Shown here piece after piece: positions 43,598-54,374 of a stretch of 64,000 nt of DNA; positions within the stretch are counted from its first letter, which is position 1, and each line of letters begins with the position of its first letter. A program made the position numbers and the translations under genes. The DNA is from Bacteroidales bacterium UBA1392 (GTDB taxonomy: Bacteria > Bacteroidota > Bacteroidia > Bacteroidales > UBA932), in contig DBQO01000028.1 of NCBI GenBank assembly GCA_002305275.1, positions 4,430 to 68,429 on the forward strand. The letters run 5' to 3'. Under the pieces are notes generated by a model. The model did no database searches. It was not told the origin of the DNA and was given only the letters and a program-made list of their open reading frames with translations.

Positions 43598-44530
43598 ATG
43601 AATAACGAAAAAGTAAAATGTCTTATAATAGGTAGCGGCCCCGCAGGGTATACTGCCGCGATTTATGCATCCAGGGCTGCCTTGCAGCCTGTTTTATATG
43701 AAGGGATGCAGCCAGGGGGTCAACTTACCACCACTACTGAAGTTGAAAATTTTCCCGGTTATCCTGAAGGCGTATTAGGTCAGCAGATGATGGCGGACCT
43801 GCGCGCTCAGGCCGAACGTTTTGGTACGGATATCAGATATGGCATGGTTACAGAAGCAGACCTATCCAAAAGGCCCTTCAAGATAACCATTGATGAAGAA
43901 CAAGTTATAGAGGCAGAGACTTTGATTATAGCCACCGGCGCTACTGCCAGATATCTTGGTTTGCCTTCAGAAAGCAAGTACAGGGGTATGGGAGTTTCGG
44001 CCTGCGCTACTTGCGATGGTTTTTTCTATCGTGGAAAGACGGTAGCAGTTGTAGGAGGCGGGGATACTGCCTGTGAAGAGGCGCTCTACCTCGCTTCTAT
44101 TTGCAAAAAGGTATATATGGTAGTGAGAAGAGATGTTTTCAGGGCATCCAAAGCCATGCAGGAAAGGATTGCTTCCACTGAGAATATTGAAGTACTTTGG
44201 AATAGCAATACCCAGGAGGTACTTGGAGATGAAATGGGTGTAAATGGCATGCGCCTTATCCGCAAGGATGGCGAAGTGTATGAAAAGGCCATCGACGGCT
44301 TCTTCCTGGCTATCGGTCATCATCCCAATTCGGATCTCTTCAAAGAGTGGGTCAACACCAACGAAGAGGGTTATATAATTACAGACGGACATTCCACCAA
44401 AACCAATGTTCCGGGAGTTTTTGCAGCCGGAGACGTTCAAGACCCCCACTATCGCCAGGCGATTACGGCAGCAGCCAGTGGTTGCAAGGCTGCCCTCGAT
44501 GTTGAAAAATTTATTTTGGAAAATAAGTAA
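43598..44530 (+). CDS. trxB: Thioredoxin reductase
   Basis: 310 residues. FAD-binding GSGPAGYTAAIYASRA (about 11-26), GGQLTTTTEVENFPG, redox-active CATCDGFF (about 133-140), NADPH-binding VVGGGDTACEEALYLA, and FAAGDVQDPHYRQAITAA near the C-terminus. It recycles thioredoxin with NADPH. Length is normal. The bamD start follows the stop by 1 bp, so trxB and bamD are probably cotranscribed. Confidence 0.97.
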   Translation: MNNEKVKCLIIGSGPAGYTAAIYASRAALQPVLYEGMQPGGQLTTTTEVENFPGYPEGVLGQQMMADLRAQAERFGTDIRYGMVTEADLSKRPFKITIDEEQVIEAETLIIATGATARYLGLPSESKYRGMGVSACATCDGFFYRGKTVAVVGGGDTACEEALYLASICKKVYMVVRRDVFRASKAMQERIASTENIEVLWNSNTQEVLGDEMGVNGMRLIRKDGEVYEKAIDGFFLAIGHHPNSDLFKEWVNTNEEGYIITDGHSTKTNVPGVFAAGDVQDPHYRQAITAAASGCKAALDVEKFILENK

Positions 44531-44531
44531 T

Positions 44532-45356
44532 ATGATAAAAAAGTACAGACTTATCCTGGCTCTCGCTTTTTGGGCTGTTATTGGTCTTAGCGCATGCAAG
44601 TCGCAGTACGACACCATTCTTCGCAGTAATGACGTTCCTGCCAAATATGCGCTGGCATTCGAAATGTTTGAAGCCAAGAAATATCTCAAGGCAGCGGAAC
44701 TCTTCGAATCGCTGACAATTGCTACAAATGGCACACCTCAGGATGATACTGTACAATATTACTGGGGCTTGAGTAACTACTACTATGGTGATTTTACAAC
44801 TGCCGAGAGCAATTTTAATCAGTTCATAAGCATCTATCCCCTAAGTCCTTTTACGGAGAAAGCCAAGTTTTACCGCCTGGACTGTCTTTACAGGGGCACT
44901 TACCGTTATGAACTTGACCAGCGTCCGACATACAAAGCCCTTAGCGCCATCCATGAATTTGTGGTAGAGAATCCTAAGTCGGATTATATTCCCAGATGCC
45001 ATGAGATGGCGGACGAACTCAACGGTCGGCTGGAACTCAAGTCTTATAAGTCGGCCTACCTCTACTATCACATGGAGGATTATCTGGCAGCCCATTTTGC
45101 CTTGAAAAATGTTCTCAAGGAGAATGCTGACAACCGTTATCGCGAAGAGGTACTCTACTACACGGCAATGTCGGCATACAAATACGCTTCTATGAGTGTG
45201 CCGGAAAAACAGCGTGAACGCTACCTCACATTTGTGGACGACTATTTCAATGTTATAAGTGAATATCCTGAATCAAAGTACCGAAAAGAACTCGACGGAC
45301 TCTATTCCAGGGTCCAAACAATTCTTAAAAAGAATTCTCCCGACGAAAATAATTAA
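44532..45356 (+). CDS. bamD: Outer membrane assembly lipoprotein BamD
   Basis: 274 residues from the ATG at 44532. Lipoprotein signal IGLSAC (Cys about 22). TPR-like helices follow: KYALAFEMFEAKKYLKAAEL, DTVQYYWGLSNYYYGDFTTA, FNQFISIYPLSPFTEKA. BamD supports BamA (at 56025) in inserting outer-membrane beta-barrels. It is followed after 13 bp by rpoZ. Confidence 0.93.
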   Translation: MIKKYRLILALAFWAVIGLSACKSQYDTILRSNDVPAKYALAFEMFEAKKYLKAAELFESLTIATNGTPQDDTVQYYWGLSNYYYGDFTTAESNFNQFISIYPLSPFTEKAKFYRLDCLYRGTYRYELDQRPTYKALSAIHEFVVENPKSDYIPRCHEMADELNGRLELKSYKSAYLYYHMEDYLAAHFALKNVLKENADNRYREEVLYYTAMSAYKYASMSVPEKQRERYLTFVDDYFNVISEYPESKYRKELDGLYSRVQTILKKNSPDENN

Positions 45357-45369
45357 TAATAATTCCATA

Positions 45370-45684
45370 ATGAGCAACACTAAACCTATAAGCAACAACA
45401 CGGAAACACGCAATCTTTCCGAACTCGCCGAGCCTACCGGCAACATATACGAGTCCGTGAAGATCATCTCCATCAGGTCCAACCAAATTGCTGCTTCAGT
45501 AAAAAAGGAACTTAGCGAAAAGCTCGCACAGTTCAAGAGTGATGCAGATGCTCTCGAAGAGACCTTTGAAAACAAAGAGCAGGCGGAAATCTCCAAGTAT
45601 TACGAAGCTCAGCCTAAACCCACTCTCGTAGCTATAAACGAGTTTGAGGAAAACCGGATCTATTACCGCAAGGCAGAAGAATAA
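45370..45684 (+). CDS. rpoZ: RNA polymerase omega subunit (Bacteroidota type)
   Basis: 104 residues from the ATG at 45370. The central section GNIYESVKIISIRSNQIAAS matches the Rpb6/omega core; KKELSEKLAQFKSDADALEE follows as a helix. It stabilises the beta' subunit. Bacteroidota omega proteins are longer than E. coli RpoZ and often lie next to bamD, as here. Confidence 0.85.
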   Translation: MSNTKPISNNTETRNLSELAEPTGNIYESVKIISIRSNQIAASVKKELSEKLAQFKSDADALEETFENKEQAEISKYYEAQPKPTLVAINEFEENRIYYRKAEE

Positions 45685-45712
45685 TACTACTGCCCTCGCA
45701 TAGAGTGTCCGT

Positions 45713-47302
45713 ATGCTCAGTAGATTGACAATACAGAACTATGCCCTGATTGAGAGTCTGGATATCACTTTTCCGGACAATCTTGTCATCATCACCGGTG
45801 AAACCGGGGCGGGCAAGTCGATTCTACTTGGGGCTTTATCACTAGTGCTGGGTGGTCGCTCGGACATCTCCACACTTAAAGACCGGACACGCAATTGCGT
45901 GGTAGAGGCAATTTTTACTCTGGAAAGGGGTCAAGAATATATCTTGAGGAGGGTTATCTCCCCCGGAGGTCGTTCACGCATCTTCATTGACGACGAACCG
46001 GCCACTTTGGAACAGATTAAAAATCTTTCGGAATCTCTTGTGGATATCCATTCGCAGCATCAGCACCTGCTCCTTTCCCGAACCGGATTTCAAACTTCAA
46101 TATTGGATCACTTTGCCGGATTGACTCTTCAGGTAAGTGAGTATGAAGCAGAACATGCCGAATACTTGAATGTTTGCCGTGAAATCTCGGACCTGGAGCA
46201 GAAAATAGCGGAAGCAGAGCGTACGCGTGACTATCTGGAGTACCAGTTTACACAGTTGGAGGGGGCCTCTCTTGTCGAAGGAGAACTTGAAGAACTTGAG
46301 GCAGAGCAGGCACAGTTGGCCAATAGTGAAGAGATATTGCAGAGCATTTCCCGCATGGAATCACTATTCGAAGGGGAGGAGGGTAGCATAGCATCCCGCT
46401 TAAAGGAGATAGAATCGCTGCTGGAAAGACTCTCTGCATTCATTAATGAGTTTGGACCGCTTGCGGAGCGCATCTCCTCTTCTCGAATTGAATTAAAAGA
46501 TATAGAGGCCGAGGTTATGAGTAAGGGGGGCTCCGTAATTACCTCCCCGCAACGTCTTCAGATTGTGGATGAGCGTCTTTCATTACTATATGACCTCATG
46601 CGCAAGCATGCTGTAGGTAGTATTAGCGAGTTGATTGCCCTTAGGGAGTCGCTTGGAACTCAATTGGGGAAGACTATGGACCTATCATTGGAAAAGGAGA
46701 GTGCCGAAAAACGTAGAGATGCACTTAAAAGCAGTTGTGATGCTCGTGCGGAGGCTATTTTCAATCAACGTTCACAGGCGGCCCCGATGCTTTCAAAGGA
46801 GATAGAGGATGCTGTGAGGGCTTTGGAGATGCCTTTTGCTCTGTTTTCAGTCAAAGTGGAGCGTGAGGGAGCAGTTTTCCTTTTTTCCGCCAACGGAGGT
46901 GAAGTAAAAGAGCTCTCAAAGTGCGCATCAGGGGGTGAACTCTCCAGGATAATGCTCGTTATCAAGGGACTGTTGGCCAGGTATGTAGGAATGCCCACAA
47001 TGATTTTTGATGAAATAGATGCGGGAGTCTCAGGTAGCGTTGCAGACAAGATGGGACGCAAGATAGTGGATATGGGACGAAATATGCAGATATTTGCCAT
47101 TACTCACCTGCCGCAGGTGGCCAGTAAAGGCTCTGCCCATTATTTGGTCTATAAGACATTTGATGAGGGTGACGAACCCCGTACCCAAATAAAATACATA
47201 GAGGGAGAGGAGCGTGTCAAAGAGATTGCCCGTATGTTGAGCGGATCCAAACTGACGGAAGAAGCACTTGCCAATGCACGTGTCCTACTTAGATCTGAAT
47301 GA
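45713..47302 (+). CDS. recN: DNA repair protein RecN
   Basis: 529 residues. SMC-like: Walker A GETGAGKSILLGAL (about 29-42), long coiled coil in the middle (about 150-370), ABC signature CASGGELSRIML (about 405-416), Walker B with MIFDEIDAGVSG. RecN holds broken DNA ends together during double-strand break repair. The nagB start follows after 29 bp. Confidence 0.95.
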   Translation: MLSRLTIQNYALIESLDITFPDNLVIITGETGAGKSILLGALSLVLGGRSDISTLKDRTRNCVVEAIFTLERGQEYILRRVISPGGRSRIFIDDEPATLEQIKNLSESLVDIHSQHQHLLLSRTGFQTSILDHFAGLTLQVSEYEAEHAEYLNVCREISDLEQKIAEAERTRDYLEYQFTQLEGASLVEGELEELEAEQAQLANSEEILQSISRMESLFEGEEGSIASRLKEIESLLERLSAFINEFGPLAERISSSRIELKDIEAEVMSKGGSVITSPQRLQIVDERLSLLYDLMRKHAVGSISELIALRESLGTQLGKTMDLSLEKESAEKRRDALKSSCDARAEAIFNQRSQAAPMLSKEIEDAVRALEMPFALFSVKVEREGAVFLFSANGGEVKELSKCASGGELSRIMLVIKGLLARYVGMPTMIFDEIDAGVSGSVADKMGRKIVDMGRNMQIFAITHLPQVASKGSAHYLVYKTFDEGDEPRTQIKYIEGEERVKEIARMLSGSKLTEEALANARVLLRSE

Positions 47303-47331
47303 AATAATAATATATAAAAAGAATAACGACC

Positions 47332-48141
47332 ATGAGACTAATTATCCAAGAATCCTACGGAAAGATGTCGCAGTGGGCAGCGGCCTACATTACGAAGAAA
47401 ATAAATGATTTTGCACCCACAGCCGAGCGTCCTTTCGTGCTGGGCCTCCCCACCGGATCAACCCCCCTGGGCACATACAAGGAGCTGATCCATCTCTACA
47501 ATACAGGTAAGGTGTCATTTAAGAATGTTGTCACATTCAATATGGATGAATATATCGGTATCCCTGCTGATCACCCCGAGAGCTATAGGACCTTTATGTG
47601 GACCAATTTCTTCTCCCATATAGATATTCCCGAACAGAATGTCAATATTCTTAATGGAAATGCCCAAGATCTCCAGAAAGAGTGTGAGGAGTATGAGCAG
47701 AAAATTGTCTCTTATGGGGGCATTAAACTTTTTATGGGGGGTATTGGTGCAGACGGCCACATTGCCTTCAATGAGCCGGGCTCATCACTAACATCCCGTA
47801 CCCGTGTCAAGTCTCTTACTACCGACACTATTATTGCCAATTCCCGCTTTTTTGGCCACGATATAAATAAAGTGCCTAAAACAGCTCTGACAGTAGGTGT
47901 AGGTACCATTATGGATTCCGAAGAGGTGCTTATATTAGTGAACGGCTACAATAAAGCAAGGGCTCTGTATCACGCTGTCGAGGGTTCTGTTAACCATATC
48001 TGGACCATTTCCGTACTCCAAATGCATCGTAAGGGTATAATTGTATGTGATGACGCTGCTACTGTGGAGCTCAAAGTAGGTACTGTCAATTATTTCAAGG
48101 ATATCGAGAAATACAACCTCGATCCCGCATCACTTCTCTAA
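47332..48141 (+). CDS. nagB: Glucosamine-6-phosphate deaminase
   Basis: 269 residues. [18 protein letters not shown] (phosphate loop), [11 protein letters not shown] (catalytic Asp), and [19 protein letters not shown] (catalytic His near residue 143). It converts glucosamine-6-phosphate to fructose-6-phosphate and ammonia, using amino sugars from peptidoglycan or mucin. The next gene starts 10 bp downstream. Confidence 0.96.
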   Translation: MRLIIQESYGKMSQWAAAYITKKINDFAPTAERPFVLGLPTGSTPLGTYKELIHLYNTGKVSFKNVVTFNMDEYIGIPADHPESYRTFMWTNFFSHIDIPEQNVNILNGNAQDLQKECEEYEQKIVSYGGIKLFMGGIGADGHIAFNEPGSSLTSRTRVKSLTTDTIIANSRFFGHDINKVPKTALTVGVGTIMDSEEVLILVNGYNKARALYHAVEGSVNHIWTISVLQMHRKGIIVCDDAATVELKVGTVNYFKDIEKYNLDPASLL

Positions 48142-48151
48142 AAGGGCTATC

Positions 48152-49927
48152 ATGCTGACCCGAGTACGAGCATATCTTTCCGCAGAGAGAGCGGATGCAA
48201 TCATTGTCCCTTCCAACGATCCCCATTTTGGGGAATATGTGCAGAAACATTTCTGCATCCGTGCCCTTTTAAGCGGGTTTGATGGTTCTGCCGGTACGCT
48301 TGTAATAACACTTTCGGAGGCTGCCCTATGGACTGACTCCCGATATTTTATTCAGGCAGAGGAGCAGCTGAGCGGCACTGGCATCCATCTTATGAAAATG
48401 GGGGTAGATGGTGTACCTGATATTGTGTCGTGGTTAAATGAACGCATCGATAGTGGAGGTACCGTACTGCTTGACGGGGCACTCTTTTCCGCCGCCGAAT
48501 ATGTCTCATACCGCAAGAGTCTGAATGCGAGGGTAGTCGGGATTGCAGATCCCTTTGATACAATTCTTCCCGAACGTGAACCACTCTATTTCAGGCCGGT
48601 AATTTTGCATGAAGAAACCTATTCAGGACTATCGGTGACGGCAAAACGGAAAATGATATTTGCCGGAGATCGGACTGACCTACGCATCTGTCGCATACTG
48701 ACGCGCTGCGATGATATTATGTGGCTCTGTAATATCCGGGGGAGTGATGTAGATTACAATCCGGTGGCACTCTCCTATGCTCTTCTTTTTCGTGACAAGA
48801 TATTGTTATTTGCCTGCAAAGAGGCGTTTGAAGAGCCGGCTTTGAAATATCTCGTATCCCAGCAGGTAGAGATTCTACCCTATAATTCATTTTACGATGT
48901 GTGCGAAAAGTTGGCCTCTGACGATTCAATTCATTTCTTATCTCCTGCCTCCTCCACATCCATGCGTTTGGAGTCGATTTTTGCCGATGTGAAACATTTC
49001 GGCTATGAAACCAGAACAGAGGGTGAGGTAGCATATCGCAAGAGCATTAAAAACAGTGTTGAACTTGAAGGTTTCCGTAAGGCAAATCTCCTCGACGGCA
49101 TTGCCTGGTGCAGAATACTCAAATACATAGAAGATAACATCGCAAGCGGCACACTAAACGAACACTCCATAGCCCAACAGCTCGTCGCATACCGCAGTGC
49201 CTCTCCCGATTATAGCGGAGAGAGTTTCGAGCCTATAGTGGCTTTCAATGCAAATGCCGCTTCAGCGCACTATAGTGCCGGTTCCGATGAAGAGGCGGCG
49301 GTAGTAACCGCCCAGGGATTTCTTCTGATAGACACAGGAGCACACTACCCATTCGGTACCACCGATACTACACGTACCATACCTCTTTCTGAACTTACAT
49401 CGACCCAAATAGCGGACTATACGGCAGTACTCAAAGGTATGATTGAGCTTTCAATGGCCACTTTTGTCAAAGGTACCACCGGATATCAGCTCGATATCCT
49501 CGCTCGGCAGCCTCTTATCTCCAGAGGAAGACTCTTTTTCCATGGCACCGGTCATGGAATAGGCCATTATCTCTGCGTACACGAGGGTCCTCAGAGCATC
49601 CGTATGGATCGGGATAGTGGGGTAGCTTTGCTCCCCGGAATGGTGCAGTCAAATGAGCCGGCACTCTATATTGAAGGAGAATATGGCATCCGAACCGAAA
49701 ATGTACTTGTTGTTGAGCATTTCACGGAGAATGAGTTCGGTACTTTTTACAGATTTGAGACGTTGACTCTAGTGCCAATTGCTACTTCATGTATTGATCG
49801 TGAACAGCTAGGAGATAAATGTGTAGAGTGGCTAAACAATTACCATAAGAGGGTTTATAAAAAAATCGCCCCTCATCTGAGAGATGAAGAGGCGATATGG
49901 CTTAAAAATAAGTGTCGTCCTATTTGA
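48152..49927 (+). CDS. Xaa-Pro aminopeptidase (M24B family)
   Basis: 591 residues: two N-terminal creatinase-like domains (about 1-300) and a pita-bread catalytic domain. Metal ligands are visible in IDTGAHYPFGTTDTTRT (two Asp), HGTGHGIGHY (His), SNEPALY (Glu) and GIRTENVL (Glu). It removes an N-terminal residue before proline, cytoplasmic by lack of a signal peptide. The length fits the long three-domain aminopeptidase P type. The 3' end overlaps the convergent LysM gene by 8 bp. Confidence 0.93.
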   Translation: MLTRVRAYLSAERADAIIVPSNDPHFGEYVQKHFCIRALLSGFDGSAGTLVITLSEAALWTDSRYFIQAEEQLSGTGIHLMKMGVDGVPDIVSWLNERIDSGGTVLLDGALFSAAEYVSYRKSLNARVVGIADPFDTILPEREPLYFRPVILHEETYSGLSVTAKRKMIFAGDRTDLRICRILTRCDDIMWLCNIRGSDVDYNPVALSYALLFRDKILLFACKEAFEEPALKYLVSQQVEILPYNSFYDVCEKLASDDSIHFLSPASSTSMRLESIFADVKHFGYETRTEGEVAYRKSIKNSVELEGFRKANLLDGIAWCRILKYIEDNIASGTLNEHSIAQQLVAYRSASPDYSGESFEPIVAFNANAASAHYSAGSDEEAAVVTAQGFLLIDTGAHYPFGTTDTTRTIPLSELTSTQIADYTAVLKGMIELSMATFVKGTTGYQLDILARQPLISRGRLFFHGTGHGIGHYLCVHEGPQSIRMDRDSGVALLPGMVQSNEPALYIEGEYGIRTENVLVVEHFTENEFGTFYRFETLTLVPIATSCIDREQLGDKCVEWLNNYHKRVYKKIAPHLRDEEAIWLKNKCRPI

Positions 49928-51860
49928 CGGTTATCCTCTTGTCGGGAGTGTACTCCACATCCCTGCTTTCAATATTGACAAATCCTCCTTCAGTTCCGGT
50001 TCTGCGGAAATGAATATCATTTTGGAGCATATGCATCGGGAAGTAATGAATCAAATGAGGAAAATCCTTCCCCAGGGCATTTATTACCCTGATGAAATAG
50101 AGGAAAGTATCATATCCGTGGAATGCAAAGGGAGTTGGCTCGGTATTGAACAGGGCACGGTAGGCAAGGATGAAATCCTTTGTAGCTTCCTCTTTATAAT
50201 CGACAAAATAGTTAGTAGAAATATGTGTATTGACCTGATGCAGCAGAGCTCCTTCAATTGTCTCAAAATTTCTGATTTTGTTGGAGCAGTAGACTTTGAT
50301 GTTATATCCGTGAAACTTTAGAACCCCCATATTTCTGATCACATCCGAAGCAAATGCTTCCTGCTCGGAAGCTACAACAATGTTGTGTTCCACATCAGGA
50401 CTCATTATAGTTAGGAGTGAATCTATGATAGTCCTACCGCTAACAATATGGTATCTGATCTCATTGTAGGGGAGTCCGGCCGAGTTGATTGCAGCCAGAA
50501 TACTGCGTCTGTAGGGTTCCTCACTGCCTGATGCGTCAGAGAATAGGGTAAGCTTCGAGTTGAGTCCAATATTTATTCTTCCAATCAGATTGGCTGTCTG
50601 TGTAGCTGTTGTTACAGGCATTTGGAAGAAATATGGGTTGTGAAGCACAAGTGAGTCGGTTTGCTGGTCTAACGGGGAGATAAAAGGTATCTTATTGGTG
50701 GCACAGTAGTCAGTAAAAGCGTTGATTTGTTTTGCATCTATATGGCCAACCATCAGATCAGACTCCCTTAACATCCTATCCTGTAATATCTCTCCCAGCC
50801 AAGAGTATGCAGTTATATCAATAGTGTTGAGTACTATATGCATCCCCTCTTCTTTGGCCTTTTCCACTGCCATCAGAGCTCCGCTGTAGAAATCGAGATA
50901 GTTTGTGGAGGGTGTAGGAGAATGTGTTTCGAATGGGAGTATCAGCGCTATTTTTATAGGATTAGTTCTGTCAAAATGGGTAATGCCTTTTAGTCGCTCT
51001 ATTTCGGCTAGAGCTTCCTTCTCGGTCATCTGTTCCGGTGTAAAATATTCCGGAATCACTTCAGCGACCTCTTCGATAACTTCTGCATCATCATAAATTT
51101 CTTTTTCAGCCTCCTCCAACTCCTTTTTTACTGGAATTCGTAGTATCTGATTGAGCCAGATTGTGGTATCCTCGAGTCCGTTAAGCTTCATTATCTCCTT
51201 AACGGTGACACCATATTTTTTGGAGATGGAGGTGAGGGTTTCAAAAAGTTTTACCTTATGCTCAATATACTCCTGTTCGGGTACTTCCTGTTCTATGCTC
51301 TTTAGTGGTTCTTCTATCTCTACTTCGTGGGTGTCAGCTTTTCGAGGCACTTCCAATATCTTTTTTATCGGTATTCGTAGTATCTGATTTAACCAGATAG
51401 TGGTATCCTCGAGTCCGTTAAGCTTCATTATCTCCTTAACGGTGACACCATATTTTTTGGAAATGGAGGTGAGGGTTTCAAAGATTTTTACCTTATGTTC
51501 GATATACTCCTTTTCAGGCACTGCCTGTTCTACGCTTTTTATTGACTCTTTGGTCAGTCTTATAGGGATATCGGGTTTAGACATTTCTGTCTCTGACATT
51601 ACGGGGATATAGATTATCTTACCTGCCTTCAGCCCCTCTTTTAGCTGTGGGTTAGCTTTGAACAGCTCGTCGGAGTCCACCTTGTACGCTCTGCATAGTG
51701 AGTAGATGGTCTCTCCCTGTTCCACCTTATGTATAAGATAGACGTTGCCACCAATTTTGACCTTTTCGGTGGAGAGTTTTATTTGGGGAGGTAGGGTGTT
51801 CTGCGCTCCCATAGGCAGGAAGAGCAGTACTGTGAGGGTTATTATTAGGATTCTTTTCAT
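49920..51860 (-). CDS. Exported LysM protein with periplasmic-binding-protein-like domain
   Basis: 646 residues, signal peptide ending near MGAQ (residue 19). Three LysM modules at about 41-87, 120-165 and 199-244; the second and third are nearly identical and 79 residues apart. An acidic linker follows, then from about 300 a type 1 periplasmic-binding fold: [32 protein letters not shown], and later [11 protein letters not shown]. It probably anchors on peptidoglycan and may sense or hold a small ligand. The start overlaps the purC stop by 4 bp. Confidence 0.85.
   Translation of the reverse strand: MKRILIITLTVLLFLPMGAQNTLPPQIKLSTEKVKIGGNVYLIHKVEQGETIYSLCRAYKVDSDELFKANPQLKEGLKAGKIIYIPVMSETEMSKPDIPIRLTKESIKSVEQAVPEKEYIEHKVKIFETLTSISKKYGVTVKEIMKLNGLEDTTIWLNQILRIPIKKILEVPRKADTHEVEIEEPLKSIEQEVPEQEYIEHKVKLFETLTSISKKYGVTVKEIMKLNGLEDTTIWLNQILRIPVKKELEEAEKEIYDDAEVIEEVAEVIPEYFTPEQMTEKEALAEIERLKGITHFDRTNPIKIALILPFETHSPTPSTNYLDFYSGALMAVEKAKEEGMHIVLNTIDITAYSWLGEILQDRMLRESDLMVGHIDAKQINAFTDYCATNKIPFISPLDQQTDSLVLHNPYFFQMPVTTATQTANLIGRINIGLNSKLTLFSDASGSEEPYRRSILAAINSAGLPYNEIRYHIVSGRTIIDSLLTIMSPDVEHNIVVASEQEAFASDVIRNMGVLKFHGYNIKVYCSNKIRNFETIEGALLHQVNTHISTNYFVDYKEEATKDFILAYRALFNTEPTPFAFHGYDTFLYFIRVINALGKDFPHLIHYFPMHMLQNDIHFRRTGTEGGFVNIESRDVEYTPDKRITVK
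51132..51510 (-). repeat. Direct repeat of LysM modules 2 and 3
   Basis: Two blocks of roughly 140 bp, 237 bp apart (for example 51133 against 51370), are nearly identical at the nucleotide level, pointing to recent duplication or gene conversion. The period is 79 codons. Confidence 0.85.
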
Positions 51861-52810
51861 AAGGGAAGGCGAGCGAGCATATTTTTGATATTTTCTTCTA
51901 TTCGTTCGTAGATATCATCGTAGCTCTCTTTGCAAAATTCTTTTCCGGTAATCTTTTCGTATAGTTCGATATATCTATCGGAAATGATTCCGACACGTTC
52001 CGGTGTCATATTGGGAACAAGTTGGCAAGGTTTTCCGCTGAAACCATTCTCCATAAGCCACTCCCTTACGAATTCCTTGGAGAGTTGTCTTTGCTGCTCA
52101 CCCCTGTCAAAGAGTTCCTGATAGGAGTCAGCATAGAAGTATCTCGAAGAGTCAGGAGTATGGATTTCATCTATAAGGTATATTTCACCATCTTTTTTGC
52201 CGAACTCGTATTTGGTGTCTACCAGTATGAGACCACGTGAGGCTGCAATCTCGCAACCTCTATGGTAGAGAGCAAGGGCGATGCGTTCTAACTTCTCGTA
52301 ATCCTCACGGGAAACAAGTCCCCGGCTTATGATCTCCTCCTTGCTTATATCCTGATCATGCTCTCCTATTTCAGCTTTGGTTGTGGGCGTAATGATGGGG
52401 TGCTCAAATTTCTGGTGTTCCCTCATACCTTCGGGAATATGGACACCACAGATCATCCTTTCTCCAGATTTGTAGCTTCTCCAGGAACTACCTGTTAGGT
52501 AACCGCGAACAATCATTTCGATAGGGAGCGGTTCACACTTATAGCCTATAGTAACCATGGGGTCGGGAGAGGCTATCTTCCAGTTTTTGACAATATCGGA
52601 AGTTTGGTCCAGGAAAGATGAGGCAATCTGGTTAAGTACTTGTCCTTTATAAGGGATACCTTTGGGTAGCACTACGTCGAATGCAGAAATCCTATCCGTA
52701 GCCACCATTACGAGGTATTTGTCTCCTATGAAATAGACATCTCTAACCTTACCGACATACTTTGAGGTTTGTCCTGAAAAATCAAATTCGGTGCCTGTTA
52801 TTGCTTTCAT
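51857..52810 (-). CDS. purC: SAICAR synthetase
   Basis: 317 residues. [20 protein letters not shown] near the start (nucleotide-binding), [30 protein letters not shown], and [10 protein letters not shown] with [12 protein letters not shown]. It joins aspartate to CAIR in purine synthesis. Length is that of the longer, yeast-like type common in Bacteroidota. It precedes the LysM gene with a 4-bp overlap. Confidence 0.96.
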   Translation of the reverse strand: MKAITGTEFDFSGQTSKYVGKVRDVYFIGDKYLVMVATDRISAFDVVLPKGIPYKGQVLNQIASSFLDQTSDIVKNWKIASPDPMVTIGYKCEPLPIEMIVRGYLTGSSWRSYKSGERMICGVHIPEGMREHQKFEHPIITPTTKAEIGEHDQDISKEEIISRGLVSREDYEKLERIALALYHRGCEIAASRGLILVDTKYEFGKKDGEIYLIDEIHTPDSSRYFYADSYQELFDRGEQQRQLSKEFVREWLMENGFSGKPCQLVPNMTPERVGIISDRYIELYEKITGKEFCKESYDDIYERIEENIKNMLARLPL

Positions 52811-52834
52811 AATTTTGGATCAGGGTCTGTTTAT

Positions 52835-52880
52835 GAAAAATGCCGCATCAGTCAGTCTGTTATACTGGGCTGATACGGCA
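52835..52880 (-). terminator. Terminator of the anchored OmpH-like gene
   Basis: On the plus strand TGCCGCATCAG (52841-52851) faces CTGATACGGCA (52870-52880), 11 bp with one C-A mismatch. Read on the minus strand the hairpin is followed by five T, and so separates the OmpH-like gene from purC. Confidence 0.85.
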
Positions 52881-52899
52881 AAGTATTGTCCGGTATAAT

Positions 52900-53541
52900 C
52901 TAGTTTTTATTTCTTACCTTTATATACTCGGCATTGAGACCTTCAACCACTTCCTGAGTGATATCGAGCGCTACATTGCCTACAATCACAGTATTGGTTA
53001 CATCTGTGGTGGTTAGGATGGCTGCGTAGCCGCGAACTTTATTGTATTCCTCCAGATAAGTCTTGATGGCATATATTATCTGATTGTTCATCACAAACTC
53101 CTTCTCCTGTAGCTCAAGCTGTTTCTGGTTGGCGAAGTTCTGGAGTTCCTGCTGGCGTTTTAGAAGGGCATTCTGCTGTTGTTCGGCATTTGAGCGAGTT
53201 AGCAGGCCTTTTTGATATTGGTTCTCGAAACTCTTCATATCGCTTTCGAGCTTTCGCCCTCTTTTATTTAGGTCGTCTTGAACTGCCTGAGCTTCTGCCT
53301 GGAAAGTTGAGGAGAGGTCGCTTGCCATGTCATATTGCATGATAAGGGTGTCCATACGCACAAAAACTATGTCACCTCTCTGGGCTGCTACTTCAGAATT
53401 AGCTTCGGTAATGGTTATCTTGGAACTTTTTTTACCTACAAATTGAAATACCAGCACAACTATAGCTATAACGAGAGCGAGAACGCTAAGGATTATCGGA
53501 ATCCTGTTACTGCTGCAGGATGATTGAACATTATTTTCCAT
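52900..53541 (-). CDS. Membrane-anchored OmpH/Skp-like coiled-coil protein
   Basis: 213 residues. No cleavable signal; instead one N-terminal membrane segment (about 13-35, IPIILSVLALVIAIVVLVFQ). The rest is Skp-like: DIVFVRMDTLIMQY, a long coiled coil rich in Gln and Lys (about 80-165), then YAAILTTTDVTNTVIVGN and ALDITQEVVEGLN. Free Skp/OmpH proteins chaperone outer-membrane proteins; this one is tethered to the inner membrane. Minus-strand -7 box TATATTTG at 53612 to 53605. Confidence 0.8.
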   Translation of the reverse strand: MENNVQSSCSSNRIPIILSVLALVIAIVVLVFQFVGKKSSKITITEANSEVAAQRGDIVFVRMDTLIMQYDMASDLSSTFQAEAQAVQDDLNKRGRKLESDMKSFENQYQKGLLTRSNAEQQQNALLKRQQELQNFANQKQLELQEKEFVMNNQIIYAIKTYLEEYNKVRGYAAILTTTDVTNTVIVGNVALDITQEVVEGLNAEYIKVRNKN

Positions 53542-53613
53542 AAAAAATCTTTAAAAACGTGATTTATATTTTAAATGATATGCTTTGCAAAAGCAAATAT
53601 CGTGCAAATATAG

Positions 53614-54333
53614 TTAAAAATCGGACAATTGCTCCAAATATGCGGCAATTGTATTTTCAAGTCCGAGATAGAGGGCATCACTGATAAGTGCATGTCCTAT
53701 CGAAACTTCGAGCAGATTGGGAATCATTCTATGCAAATAGCTGAGATTTTCCAGACTAAGGTCGTGACCGGCGTTCAGACCCAGACCCAGACGAGTGGCC
53801 TCCTCTGCCGCCTTAATATAGGGTTCGACTGCTTTTTCCCGGCCAGCGGCGTAGCCGCTGGCATAGGCTTCAGTATAGAGTTCAACCCGGTTGCATCCGG
53901 TTTCAGCAGCATACTGTATCATTTCAACCACGGGATCTATGAAGATAGAGGTACGTATGCCGGCCTCATTGAAGAGTTTACAGATCTTTTTCAGATATGA
54001 AAGGTTGCGTTTTGTATCCCACCCGGCATTGGATGTGAGGACATCTTCCGCATCCGGCACAAGTGTAACCTGCGCAGGTCTAACCTCCATTACAAGGTCT
54101 ATGAAAGAGGGGATAGGGTTGCCTTCAATATTGAATTCGGTGGTCAGTACCGGTTTGAGCTGACGGACATCGCTATACCTGATGTGTCTTTCGTCAGGCC
54201 TGGGATGAACTGTGATGCCCTGGGCACCAAATTTTTCGCAATCGATTGCCGCTTTAATTACATCGGGAAGATTTCCGCCCCGTGCATTGCGGATAGTTGC
54301 AATCTTGTTGATATTTACACTTAATTTTGTCAT
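53614..54333 (-). CDS. pdxJ: Pyridoxine 5'-phosphate synthase
   Basis: 239 residues from the ATG at 54333 ([20 protein letters not shown]); a longer frame from 54417 lies above the promoter. TIM barrel with [43 protein letters not shown] and [11 protein letters not shown]. It condenses aminoacetone-phosphate and deoxyxylulose-5-phosphate into PNP in vitamin B6 synthesis. Divergent from nadK. Confidence 0.96.
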   Translation of the reverse strand: MTKLSVNINKIATIRNARGGNLPDVIKAAIDCEKFGAQGITVHPRPDERHIRYSDVRQLKPVLTTEFNIEGNPIPSFIDLVMEVRPAQVTLVPDAEDVLTSNAGWDTKRNLSYLKKICKLFNEAGIRTSIFIDPVVEMIQYAAETGCNRVELYTEAYASGYAAGREKAVEPYIKAAEEATRLGLGLNAGHDLSLENLSYLHRMIPNLLEVSIGHALISDALYLGLENTIAAYLEQLSDF

Positions 54334-54348
54334 ATTTACAAAAATACA

Positions 54349-54365
54349 TAATTTTGACAAATTTA
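54349..54365. promoter_or_regulatory. Overlapping divergent -7 boxes, pdxJ / nadK
   Basis: Plus-strand TAATTTTG (54349-54356) faces nadK; minus-strand TAAATTTG (54365 to 54358) faces pdxJ. A second minus-strand match, TATTTTTG (54346 to 54339), is very close to the pdxJ ATG. Confidence 0.45.
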
Positions 54366-54374
54366 GCGATATAA

